The translations under genes were made by a program, and so were the position numbers. A stretch of DNA of 64,000 nt from Herbaspirillum autotrophicum (GTDB lineage Bacteria; Pseudomonadota; Gammaproteobacteria; Burkholderiales; Burkholderiaceae_D), in assembly GCF_001189915.1 (NCBI RefSeq), contig NZ_LFLS01000002.1, positions 248,001 to 312,000 of the forward strand, written 5' to 3'. A model generated the notes under the pieces. That model worked only from the letters and a program-made list of their open reading frames with translations. It made no database searches and was not told the DNA's origin. How positions within the stretch are numbered: position 1 is the stretch's first letter; every line of letters begins with the position of its first letter. Shown in pieces: positions 8,601-16,633 of the stretch.

Positions 8601-11600
8601 TCTGGTGCTGTGGTGGATTTCGCCGCTGGTGGCATGGTGGATCAGTCGTCCGCAACATCCGCGCGCGACCGAATTGTCGCCATCGCAGACGCGCTATCTG
8701 AACATGCTGTCGCGCAAGACCTGGCTGTTCTTTGAAACCTATGTCGGCCCGGCCGACAACTGGCTGCCGCCGGACAACGTGCAGGAACATCCGGTGGAAG
8801 TGATCGCCCATCGCACCTCGCCGACCAATATCGGCATGTCGCTGCTGGCCAATCTGGCGGCACGCGATTTCGGCTATATCTCGGCCGGCCAGTTGCTGAC
8901 GCGCACGCATTACACCCTGACCACGCTGGCAACGCTGGAACGCTTCAAGGGCCATTTCTATAACTGGTACGACACCCAATACCTCAAGCCATTGCTGCCG
9001 ATGTATGTATCGACGGTCGACAGCGGCAATCTGGCCGGCCATCTGTTGACCTTGCGGCCCGGATTGCTGGCGCTGGCCGATGATCCGATAGTGGAGTTGC
9101 GCGCCATCACCGGTTTGCGCAGCAGTTGCGATCTGTTGCTGGCCGCCGCCACGCAGCGCAGCGCGGCCGACGCTGAGGCTGACGCCGCCGGGATGCCGGC
9201 GCTGACGCGTTTCAGCGAATTGCTGGCAACCGCATCGCTGGCGCCGCCGCGCAGTTTGCAGGCGGCACACATGACGTTGACGCCACTGGCCACTGCTGCC
9301 GCAGCGATCCGCGCGACGCCGGCGCAAACATCATTGCAACACACCTGGAGCCGCGCGCTGGAGGCGCAATGCAGCGATGCCCTGGCAGATCTGACGCAAC
9401 TGGCGCCGTGGGTCGGCCTGACCACGTTGCCGGTCACACCGGCATTACAGGAACGCCTGCAACAGATTCCCACGCTGCGGCAACTGGCGCGCCTGCATAC
9501 CGATCTGCTGCCGGCCTTCGAAACCGAACTGGCAAACTGCGCCGGTGACGAATCAGGGTCAGCGCATCGGCATCAGATCGACGCGCTGCAGGCGCTGGTT
9601 GCCAACGGCAGCCGTTGCGCCGCCGAACGCATGCTGCTGATCGCACAGCTGGCCTTGCAGTGCAATGACTTTGCCCACATGGAATACGGTTTCCTGTACG
9701 ATCCGGCGGCGCATCTGCTGGCGATCGGCTATAACGTCAGCGAACGCCGGCGCGACACCAGTTATTACGATCTGCTGGCGTCCGAAGCGCGGCTGGCGAC
9801 CTTCATCGGTATCGCCCAGGGTCAGTTGCCGCAGGAAAGCTGGTTCGCACTGGGACGCCAACTGACCATTGCCGGCGGCGATCCGATCCTGTTGTCGTGG
9901 AGCGGCTCGATGTTCGAGTATCTGATGCCGTTGCTGGTAATGCCGACCTTTGGCAATACCCTGCTCGACCAGACTTATCATTCCGCCGTACAGCGCCAGA
10001 TCGACTATGGCATCCAGCGCGGCATCCACTGGGGAATATCGGAATCCGGCTACAACAGTTTCGATACCAGCCTGAATTATCAATACCGCGCCTTCGGCGT
10101 ACCGGGACTGGGTTTCAAACGCGGGCTCGGCGACGATCTGGTGATCGCACCGTATGCCTCGATGATGGCCTTGATGGTGGAACCGGAGCAGGCTTGCAGC
10201 AATCTGCAGCAACTGGCGGCGGCCGGCTTCGAAGGCAACTTCGGCTTCTACGAAGCGATTGACTACACGCCGTCGCGGCTGCCGCGCGGCCAAACGTATG
10301 CCTTGATCCGCTCATTCATGGTGCATCATCAGGGCATGGGATTGCTGTCGCTGGCGTATCTGTTACTGAACCAGCCGATGCAGCGCCGTTTCGAATCCGA
10401 TCCCTTGTTGCAGGCCACCATGTCGCTGCTGCATGAACGGGTACCGAAAGCCACTGCAATTTATTCCAATACCACCGACCTCGCCGACATTCGCAGCGTA
10501 TCCGGCAACAGCCCGTTGCCGATGCGGATTCTGCACCGTCCGGACAGTCGCACGCCGGAAGTCCAGTTGCTGTCGAACGGCCGTTATCACGTGATGATCA
10601 CCAATGCCGGCGGCAGTCAGAGTCGCTGGAATGATCTCGCCATCACGCGCTGGCGCGAGGATGGCACGCGCGACAACTGGGGCGCGTTCTGCTATGTGCG
10701 TGACGTCGACAACGGCCAGTACTGGTCGACCTGCTTCCAGCCGACGCTGGTCATGCCGCGCAACTACGAAGTCATCTTTTCCGAAGGCCGCGCCGAATTC
10801 CGGCGCAGCGACAATGACTTTGACATGCATACCGAAATCATCGTGTCGCCGGAAGACGATATCGAACTGCGCCGCACGCGGATCACCAACCGCAGCCGCA
10901 GCAGCCGTACCATTGAAGTCACCAGCTATGCCGAAGTGGTGCTGGCGCCGGCTGCCGCCGACAATGCCCATCCGGCCTTCAGCAATCTGTTCGTGCAAAC
11001 CGAAATCGACCGTCAGCGCAACGCCATTCTGTGCACCCGGCGACCGCGTTCGATGGATGAAAAGATGCCGTGGATGTTTCATCTGATGGCGGTGCATGGC
11101 GGTCAGATTGGTACGGTGTCATACGAAACCGACCGCATGCGCTTCCTCGGACGCGGCAACGGCACCGACCGCCCGCAAGCCATGCAGACGCAGACGCCGC
11201 TGTCGGACAGCAGCGGCTCGGTACTCGATCCGATTGTAGCGATCCGCACGCTGATCACGCTGGAACCGGAACAGACCGCCACCATCGACATGGTGACCGG
11301 CGTCGGTGACAGTCGCGATATCTGCCAACATCTGATTGAAAAATATCAGGATCGCCATCTGGCCGATCGGGTGGTGGAATTGTCCTGGACCCATAGCCAG
11401 GTAGTGTTGCGCCAACTCAACGCCAGCGAAGCCGACGCCCAGTTGTACAGCCGTCTGGCCAATTCCGTGATTTTCATCAATCCGTTGCTGCGCGCCGATG
11501 CCAGTGTGCTGATCCGCAATCATCGCGGCCAGTCGGCCTTGTGGAGTTACGCCATTTCCGGCGACCTGCCGATTGTGCTGGTCAAGATCCGCGATCTGGA

Positions 11601-14430
11601 AAACATCGAACTGGTACGGCAACTGGTGCAAGCGCATGCCTACTGGCGCTCCAAAGGCATGGCGGTCGATCTGGTGATCTGGAATGAAGATCACGCCGGC
11701 TACCGTCAGGTATTGCAGGAACAGATCATGGGCTTGATTTCATCGGTTACCGGCAGTCATGCGATTGACCGCCCGGGCGGCATTTTCGTGCGCTGGATCG
11801 ATCAGATTTCCGACGAAGACCGGGTGCTGTTCCTGGCCGTGGCGCGCGTGATCTTGTCGGACAGTCGCGGCACGCTGGAAGAACAGCTCAACCGGCGTGA
11901 CTTGCCGGCGGCGCGCATACCGCAACTGGTGATTGATGCTGATGCCGATACCGGCAGCAACCACACGCCACGCCTGCTGCCACACCAGCAATTGCTGATC
12001 GACAACGGCATCGGCGGTTTTGCCGGCGATGGCCGCGAATACGTGATTACGACCTCGGCCAGTCAAATGACGCCGGCGCCGTGGGTCAATGTGATCGCCA
12101 ATGCCGGTTTCGGCAGCGTGATTTCGGAAAGCGGCCAATCCTATACCTGGGGTGAAAACGCCCATGAATTCCGGCTCACACCGTGGGCCAACGATCCCGT
12201 CAGCGATACCGGCGGCGAAGCCTTTTATCTGCGCGACGAAATCAGCGGCCGCGTGTGGTCGCCCACGCCATTGCCCTGCCGGGGCAGCGGCGACTACATC
12301 AGCCGCCACGGTTTCGGCTACAGCGTGTTCGAACACCGCGAAGACAGCATCAGTTCCGAACTGACCGTCTATGTGGCACTGGAAGCCGCCGTCAAATACA
12401 GCGTGCTGCGCCTGCGCAACGATGGCGACAGCAAACGCAGCCTGTCGGCCACCGGTTATGTCGAATGGGTGCTCGGCGACTTGCGCGCCAAGACTGCCAT
12501 GCATGTGGTGACCGAGGCCGATCCGGCCACCGGTGCCCTGCTGGCGCACAACAGTTACAACACCGAGTTCACCGAACGGGTGGCGTTCTTTGATGTCGAC
12601 AGCGCACAACGCAGCGTGACCGGTGATCGCACTGAATTCATCGGCCGCAACGGTTCGTTGCAACAACCGGCAGCGATGCGTCTGCAACGGCTGTCCGGCA
12701 AGCTCGGCGCCGGGCTCGATCCATGCGCGGCAATTCAGGTGCCGTTCGAACTGATGCCGGGCGAGGAACGCGAGATTGTCTTCATGCTCGGTCTGGCCGA
12801 CACCCATCAGCAAAATGTGGTGTCACTGGTGCAGCGCTGCCGTGGTGCGACTGCCGCCCACGAAGCGCTGGATGCCGTACATCGTTACTGGCATCAGGCC
12901 CTCGGCACGGTGCAAATCGATACCCCGGACCTGGCGCTCAACGTACTGAGCAACGGCTGGCTGCTCTATCAGACCATCGCTTGTCGTCTGTGGGCGCGCA
13001 GCGGTTACTATCAATCCGGCGGCGCCTTCGGTTTCCGTGATCAATTGCAGGATTGCATGGCGCTGGTACACAGCCAGCCGCAACTGGTGCGCGCGCATTT
13101 GCTGGTGAGCGCCGCCCATCAATTTGTCGAAGGCGATGCCCAGCACTGGTGGCATCCGCCGACCGACCGTGGCGTGCGCACCCATTGTTCGGATGACTTC
13201 CTGTGGCTGCCGCTGTCAGTCGAGCGCTATGTCAGTGTCACCGGTGACCATGGCGTGTTGCAGGAAAACGTCCATTTCATTGACGGACGCGCAGTCAACG
13301 CCAACGAGGATTCTTACTACGACTTGCCGACCCGTTCCGGACAAAGCGCCAGCTTGTATGTGCATTGCGTGCGCGCCATCGAAAACGGTTTGCGTTTCGG
13401 CGTACATGGTCTGTCACTGATCGGCTCCTGCGACTGGAACGATGGCATGGACAAGGTCGGCGAGCATGGCAAAGGTGAAAGCGTCTGGCTCAGCTTTTTT
13501 CTGTACGACGTCTTGACCCGCTTCAGCCCGCTCGCCGCAGCGCATCAGGATGCGCCGTTTGCCGAACGTTGTCTGGCGCAGGCGGCACTGCTGCGCACCA
13601 ACATCGCGGCGCACGGCTGGGATGGCGAATGGTATCGCCGCGCCTATTTCGATGACGGCACACCGCTGGGGTCACATAAAAACGAGGAATGCCAGATCGA
13701 TTCCATTTCGCAAAGCTGGTCGATCCTGTCCGGTGGCGGCGATCCGCAGCGTTCGCAACAAGCCATGCAGCAGGTGGAACAGCGGCTGGTGCGACGCACC
13801 GCCGATGGCGGCATCATCCAGTTGCTCGATCCGCCGTTCGACAAATCGGCGCAGAATCCCGGCTATATCCGCGGCTATGTGCCGGGCGTGCGGGAAAACG
13901 GCGGTCAGTACACACATGCCGCGATCTGGACCGTGATGGCCTTTGCCAGTCTGGGCGACCAGCAGCGCACCTGGGAGTTGCTGGACATGATCAACCCGAT
14001 CAACCATGGCCGCACGCCGCAGCAAGTCGCTGCCTACAAGGTGGAACCGTACGTGATGGCGGCCGACGTCTATGCCGTCTCGCCGCATGTCGGACGCGGT
14101 GGCTGGACCTGGTACACCGGCTCCGCCGGCTGGATGTACCGGCTGGTGATCGAATCCGTGCTGGGCTTGCACGTGCATACCGATCAGCTGACGCTGACGC
14201 CGTGCATGCCGCCGCACTGGCCGGAATGCACCATGCATTACCGCTATCGCCACACCAACTACCGGATCGAACTGGTGCAGGATGGCACGCCACAGGTATT
14301 GTTGCTCGACGGCGTGGTACAAACGAGCGCCAGCATTACACTGGTGGACGACCAGCATGAACATGTGATTCTCATGAAAACCGGCGGCAACAATCCCCAT
14401 CTCGTGGCCGGCAATGCCATGTTGCGATAA
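5608..14430 (+). CDS. ndvB: Cyclic beta-(1,2)-glucan synthase, NdvB/ChvB type (GT84-GH94 giant membrane enzyme)
   Basis: This 2940-residue enzyme is slightly longer than rhizobial NdvB/ChvB (about 2800-2870). It would polymerise glucose from UDP-glucose, cyclise it and trim it to a cyclic beta-glucan for the periplasm. The N-terminal part holds LFSAQQMEQHGKVLA, then membrane segments near residues 430-490. The glycosyltransferase core follows, with the TLDTDTELPRD acid motif near 643 and RRHRWIRGDWQ near 790. More membrane segments lie near 840-880 and 970-1020, then two large glucan-binding modules. The GH94 phosphorylase-like C-terminal domain contains GSCDWNDGMDKVG near 2606. The frame opens at a TTG at 5608. 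No in-frame ATG lies between the upstream stop at 5515 and that point, so the exact start is uncertain. The gene appears intact and stands alone. Confidence 0.95.
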   Translation: MKLDSLFLRAHVVALKNLLNGSRTRAITPSQELPLRAELFSAQQMEQHGKVLAKAHKLDTERGDNHLLARLADNEKVIFQASNSLTDAIKAGRQVTPAAEWLLDNFYLIEEQIRTARRHLPKNYSKELPRLLQGSSAGRPRVYDIALETISHGDGRVDPESLSRFVASYQQITMLELGELWAIPIMLRLALIENLRRVAARLATTRISRNLAHVWADNMSDAAEKDPSKLILLVADMARSDPPMDSSFVAELVRRLQGKGPALSLPLTWLSQHLAAAGETIDRLVHFETQQQAADQVSISNSIGSLRFLGSMDWREFVETMSMAEQILRQDPGDAYLRMDFATRDQYRHVVEKIARNSTQTEPAIAAHALRLATDAAATRGSADRRAHVGYYLIGNGLPQLEQAAAFQPDWQQRLRNTVRSAPLAVYLGSILLLTLLGTTGVALKAWNLGAENWLLALVTIAALISSSQLALALVNWAATLVVLPHPLPRMDFSEGIPRHARTLAVVPSMLFSTDNIDSLIDTMEVHFLANRDDNLRFCLLTDFADAATESTPADGPLLAHAQAGVHALNAKYQRPGGDYFFLLHRPRRWNPQEGAWMGQERKRGKLGDLNALLCGATAAAHAFCAASGDLDSLLNIRYVITLDTDTELPRDAARSFVATMAHPLNRAVVDVVRGRVCEGYGILQPRVAVSLPGSQASRYELLCGGETGIDPYTRTVSDVYQDLFGEGSFIGKGIYDVQVFEQVLHGRMPENRILSHDLLEGCYVRAGLLSDAQLHEQYPSRYSTDISRRHRWIRGDWQIASWLLPWVPGPRGHGATDDGKITRQRNPLSALSRWKLFDNLRRSMVPIALTTLLVTGWTALPAAWFWSLTALAVLLVPALCALTVNLLRKPPDVLLRQHIAALLKATRQHLLHLFLNLSFLPYEAASNLDAIVRTQWRVVVTRKKLLEWTSSAEASLLDKHGLPASFVVMWPAPVLAFATALALVVYQPGALYAALPILVLWWISPLVAWWISRPQHPRATELSPSQTRYLNMLSRKTWLFFETYVGPADNWLPPDNVQEHPVEVIAHRTSPTNIGMSLLANLAARDFGYISAGQLLTRTHYTLTTLATLERFKGHFYNWYDTQYLKPLLPMYVSTVDSGNLAGHLLTLRPGLLALADDPIVELRAITGLRSSCDLLLAAATQRSAADAEADAAGMPALTRFSELLATASLAPPRSLQAAHMTLTPLATAAAAIRATPAQTSLQHTWSRALEAQCSDALADLTQLAPWVGLTTLPVTPALQERLQQIPTLRQLARLHTDLLPAFETELANCAGDESGSAHRHQIDALQALVANGSRCAAERMLLIAQLALQCNDFAHMEYGFLYDPAAHLLAIGYNVSERRRDTSYYDLLASEARLATFIGIAQGQLPQESWFALGRQLTIAGGDPILLSWSGSMFEYLMPLLVMPTFGNTLLDQTYHSAVQRQIDYGIQRGIHWGISESGYNSFDTSLNYQYRAFGVPGLGFKRGLGDDLVIAPYASMMALMVEPEQACSNLQQLAAAGFEGNFGFYEAIDYTPSRLPRGQTYALIRSFMVHHQGMGLLSLAYLLLNQPMQRRFESDPLLQATMSLLHERVPKATAIYSNTTDLADIRSVSGNSPLPMRILHRPDSRTPEVQLLSNGRYHVMITNAGGSQSRWNDLAITRWREDGTRDNWGAFCYVRDVDNGQYWSTCFQPTLVMPRNYEVIFSEGRAEFRRSDNDFDMHTEIIVSPEDDIELRRTRITNRSRSSRTIEVTSYAEVVLAPAAADNAHPAFSNLFVQTEIDRQRNAILCTRRPRSMDEKMPWMFHLMAVHGGQIGTVSYETDRMRFLGRGNGTDRPQAMQTQTPLSDSSGSVLDPIVAIRTLITLEPEQTATIDMVTGVGDSRDICQHLIEKYQDRHLADRVVELSWTHSQVVLRQLNASEADAQLYSRLANSVIFINPLLRADASVLIRNHRGQSALWSYAISGDLPIVLVKIRDLENIELVRQLVQAHAYWRSKGMAVDLVIWNEDHAGYRQVLQEQIMGLISSVTGSHAIDRPGGIFVRWIDQISDEDRVLFLAVARVILSDSRGTLEEQLNRRDLPAARIPQLVIDADADTGSNHTPRLLPHQQLLIDNGIGGFAGDGREYVITTSASQMTPAPWVNVIANAGFGSVISESGQSYTWGENAHEFRLTPWANDPVSDTGGEAFYLRDEISGRVWSPTPLPCRGSGDYISRHGFGYSVFEHREDSISSELTVYVALEAAVKYSVLRLRNDGDSKRSLSATGYVEWVLGDLRAKTAMHVVTEADPATGALLAHNSYNTEFTERVAFFDVDSAQRSVTGDRTEFIGRNGSLQQPAAMRLQRLSGKLGAGLDPCAAIQVPFELMPGEEREIVFMLGLADTHQQNVVSLVQRCRGATAAHEALDAVHRYWHQALGTVQIDTPDLALNVLSNGWLLYQTIACRLWARSGYYQSGGAFGFRDQLQDCMALVHSQPQLVRAHLLVSAAHQFVEGDAQHWWHPPTDRGVRTHCSDDFLWLPLSVERYVSVTGDHGVLQENVHFIDGRAVNANEDSYYDLPTRSGQSASLYVHCVRAIENGLRFGVHGLSLIGSCDWNDGMDKVGEHGKGESVWLSFFLYDVLTRFSPLAAAHQDAPFAERCLAQAALLRTNIAAHGWDGEWYRRAYFDDGTPLGSHKNEECQIDSISQSWSILSGGGDPQRSQQAMQQVEQRLVRRTADGGIIQLLDPPFDKSAQNPGYIRGYVPGVRENGGQYTHAAIWTVMAFASLGDQQRTWELLDMINPINHGRTPQQVAAYKVEPYVMAADVYAVSPHVGRGGWTWYTGSAGWMYRLVIESVLGLHVHTDQLTLTPCMPPHWPECTMHYRYRHTNYRIELVQDGTPQVLLLDGVVQTSASITLVDDQHEHVILMKTGGNNPHLVAGNAMLR

Positions 14431-14462
14431 GCTGCGCTGGTCGCATTTTTTCAGGATAACGG

Positions 14463-15770
14463 ATGATTTCAGCACCAGACCAGGCAACCACGACCGGCGA
14501 GGAAGCCAGCCGTCCGCCCAAAGATTCCTGGCTCGGCAAACTCGGCCCGGGACTGATCACCGGCGCCGCCGACGATGACCCCAGCGGCATCGCCACCTAT
14601 TCGCAGGCCGGCGCGCAGTTCGGTTTCAATACATTGTGGACAGTGATTCTGACCTTCCCGCTGATGGTCGGGATTCAGGTCATCAGCGCCAAGATCGGCC
14701 GTGTCAGCGGGCGCGGGCTGGCCACCAATATCCGCCATCATTATCCGGCGTCCCTGCTGTATGGCATTGTCAGCCTGCTGCTGATTGCCAATACCATCAA
14801 CATTGCGGCCGATGTGGCCGCCATGGGCGATGCCCTGACCTTGCTGATCGGCGGGCCGTCGCATCTGTATGCGGTCGGCTTCGGGGTATTTTCCCTGTTG
14901 CTGCAGGTATTCATTCCCTACAACCGTTATGTGCGCGTACTCAAATGGCTGACGCTGGCCTTGCTGGCCTATGTCGGCACCGTATTCGTGGTACGCATTC
15001 CCTGGCTGCAAGTGATGCACGCCGCAGCAGTGCCGGCCATTTCCTGGAAACCGGAATACATCACCATGGTGGTCGCCATCTTCGGCACCACCATCAGCCC
15101 TTATCTGTTTTTCTGGCAAGCGTCGCAAGAAGTCGAAGACCTGATCGCGGCGCCGCTGGCGCGGCCCCTGGTTGATGCACCGGAACAGGCGCCGGCCAAC
15201 TTCCGCCGCATCAAGATCGATACCATCATCGGCATGGCGTTTTCCAATATCATCGCCTTTTTCATCATGCTGACCACCGCGGTCACGCTCAACATGCATG
15301 GCCTGACCGACATCCAGACTTCGTCCCAGGCCGCCACGGCATTGCGCCCGATTGCCGGCGAGTTCGCGTTCTGGCTGTTCAGCGCCGGCATCATCGGCAC
15401 CGGCTTGCTGGCCATTCCGGTACTGGCCGGCTCGGCTGCCTATGCCATGGCCGGCACCTTCAAGTGGAAAAACAGCCTGGAAGACAAACCGGCAGCCGCC
15501 AAACAGTTCTACAGCATCATCGCGATCGCGACCTTGCTCGGGGTAGCCATCTGCTTTGCGCCGATCGACCCGATCAAAGCCCTGTTCTGGAGTGCGGTGA
15601 TCAACGGCGTGATGTCGGTGCCGATCATGGTGGTCATGATGCTGATGGCCGGACGCCGCGACATCATGGGCAAATTCGTGATCAGCCGGCGGCTCACCAT
15701 TCTCGGCTGGATTTGCACCGGTGTCATGGCGCTGGCAGTGCTGGCCATGTTCTGGGGTTTCTTTGTCTAG
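14463..15770 (+). CDS. Nramp-related divalent cation transporter with altered metal-site motifs
   Basis: This 435-residue integral membrane protein has about eleven hydrophobic helices in the Nramp/SLC11 arrangement. Helix 1 carries DDDPSGIATYSQAG where canonical Nramps have DPGN. Helix 6 carries FGTTISPYLFFWQAS where canonical ones have a GATxMPH motif. Thus the coordinating Asn and Met of Mn/Fe transporters are both replaced (by Gly and Ser). Related proteins with altered sites include Nramp-related magnesium transporters, so substrate should not be assumed to be manganese. ATG 14463 follows an AGGATAACGG sequence. The stop codon overlaps that of the convergent TetR gene through a shared CTAG. 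Confidence 0.88.
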   Translation: MISAPDQATTTGEEASRPPKDSWLGKLGPGLITGAADDDPSGIATYSQAGAQFGFNTLWTVILTFPLMVGIQVISAKIGRVSGRGLATNIRHHYPASLLYGIVSLLLIANTINIAADVAAMGDALTLLIGGPSHLYAVGFGVFSLLLQVFIPYNRYVRVLKWLTLALLAYVGTVFVVRIPWLQVMHAAAVPAISWKPEYITMVVAIFGTTISPYLFFWQASQEVEDLIAAPLARPLVDAPEQAPANFRRIKIDTIIGMAFSNIIAFFIMLTTAVTLNMHGLTDIQTSSQAATALRPIAGEFAFWLFSAGIIGTGLLAIPVLAGSAAYAMAGTFKWKNSLEDKPAAAKQFYSIIAIATLLGVAICFAPIDPIKALFWSAVINGVMSVPIMVVMMLMAGRRDIMGKFVISRRLTILGWICTGVMALAVLAMFWGFFV

Positions 15771-16471
15771 AACTGCCGCCCGTCCGCCGGCGCCGGTGCC
15801 GGCGGTGATCCCGCCGTGTCGTCCTCACCGCCCCACAATTCGATCAGCAACGCCAGGTGCGCCCGGCGCCGCTGATCGATCGTGTGCGGCGCGTTATCGC
15901 CGAAAATGCTCTGCGCCACCATGGCGTAGATCAGCGGCGCCACCAGTAACCACGGTTCGCGGATCAGGATGCTGTCGGCCTTCTCTGCCCGGCCTTCAAG
16001 CAGCCGCTTCAGCATGATGCCCAGCACCGCCAGATGCGGTTCCACCACATTCCGGCGCCAGGCGCTGATCAGCGCCGGTACGCGGGTGCTTTCGGCGATC
16101 AGCAAGCGCAACATCGAAACCGCCGCCGGGTCTTCCAGCACCACATACAGCCGTTGCAGCAGCCATTGCGCCAATTGCCTGACACTGGTGCCAGCGGCGG
16201 CCGGCATGTCATGCAAGTCGGGCAAGCTGAGCCGCCGCGCCAGCAACATTTCGAAAATGTCGTCCTTGCTTTTGAAATGACAATAAATTCCGCCCTTCGA
16301 TAAACCGCAACGCCAGGCAATATCGTCAATCCGGGCGGCGGCAAAACCGCGTTCCGAAAATTCGATATGGGCGGCGTCAAGGATTTGCGCAATCCGCGCC
16401 GCCGCTGGCAAGCGCTGGCGTTTGCGCGGCATGCTGCAGTCGTCTGCAAGGATGGCATTCAAGGTGGGCAT
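15767..16471 (-). CDS. TetR/AcrR-family transcriptional regulator
   Basis: This 234-residue protein has an N-terminal TetR helix-turn-helix: ARIAQILDAAHIEFSERGFAA, then IDDIAWRCGLSKGGIYCHFKSKDDIFE. The C-terminal ligand-binding half (about residues 95-215) is mostly helical. It is transcribed divergently from the phaC operon, and a palindrome (16512-16525) lies between them, so it probably represses that operon, itself, or both. An acyl-CoA or fatty-acid-like ligand would fit the context but is a guess. An alternative start at 16432 (MPRKRQRLP) removes 13 poorly conserved-looking residues. Neither start has a clear ribosome site. Confidence 0.88.
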   Translation of the reverse strand: MPTLNAILADDCSMPRKRQRLPAAARIAQILDAAHIEFSERGFAAARIDDIAWRCGLSKGGIYCHFKSKDDIFEMLLARRLSLPDLHDMPAAAGTSVRQLAQWLLQRLYVVLEDPAAVSMLRLLIAESTRVPALISAWRRNVVEPHLAVLGIMLKRLLEGRAEKADSILIREPWLLVAPLIYAMVAQSIFGDNAPHTIDQRRRAHLALLIELWGGEDDTAGSPPAPAPADGRQF

Positions 16472-16511
16472 GAAGAAAAACCGGCTGATAAGTAATTTCC
16501 ACAGTAGATAC

Positions 16512-16525
16512 CGACCAGCCGGTCG
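16512..16525. promoter_or_regulatory. Candidate TetR operator between TetR gene and phaC
   Basis: CGACC-AGCC-GGTCG is a perfect inverted repeat with 5-base arms. It lies in the divergent promoter region only six bases before the FNR box of phaC. The size suits a TetR-family operator core. Position and symmetry are visible; binding is inferred. Confidence 0.4.
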
Positions 16526-16530
16526 ATAAG

Positions 16531-16572
16531 TTGATCTGCATCAAGCCATGGATGAAATCTTGTTACTACAAT
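16531..16572 (+). promoter_or_regulatory. FNR/ANR-dependent promoter of the phaC operon
   Basis: TTGAT-CTGC-ATCAA at 16531-16544 is an exact match to the FNR/ANR consensus TTGAT-N4-ATCAA. A -10 hexamer TACAAT sits at 16567-16572. If the box is centred at -41.5, as in class II FNR promoters, transcription starts at about 16579 and the -10 falls exactly on TACAAT. This implies activation under oxygen limitation and places the ATG at 16571 upstream of the transcript start. Confidence 0.75.
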
Positions 16573-16633
16573 GCAATCAGCTACTCATGAGGTAGTCACC
16601 CGTTCGTCACCCACTCGTTCAGATCGGACCATC

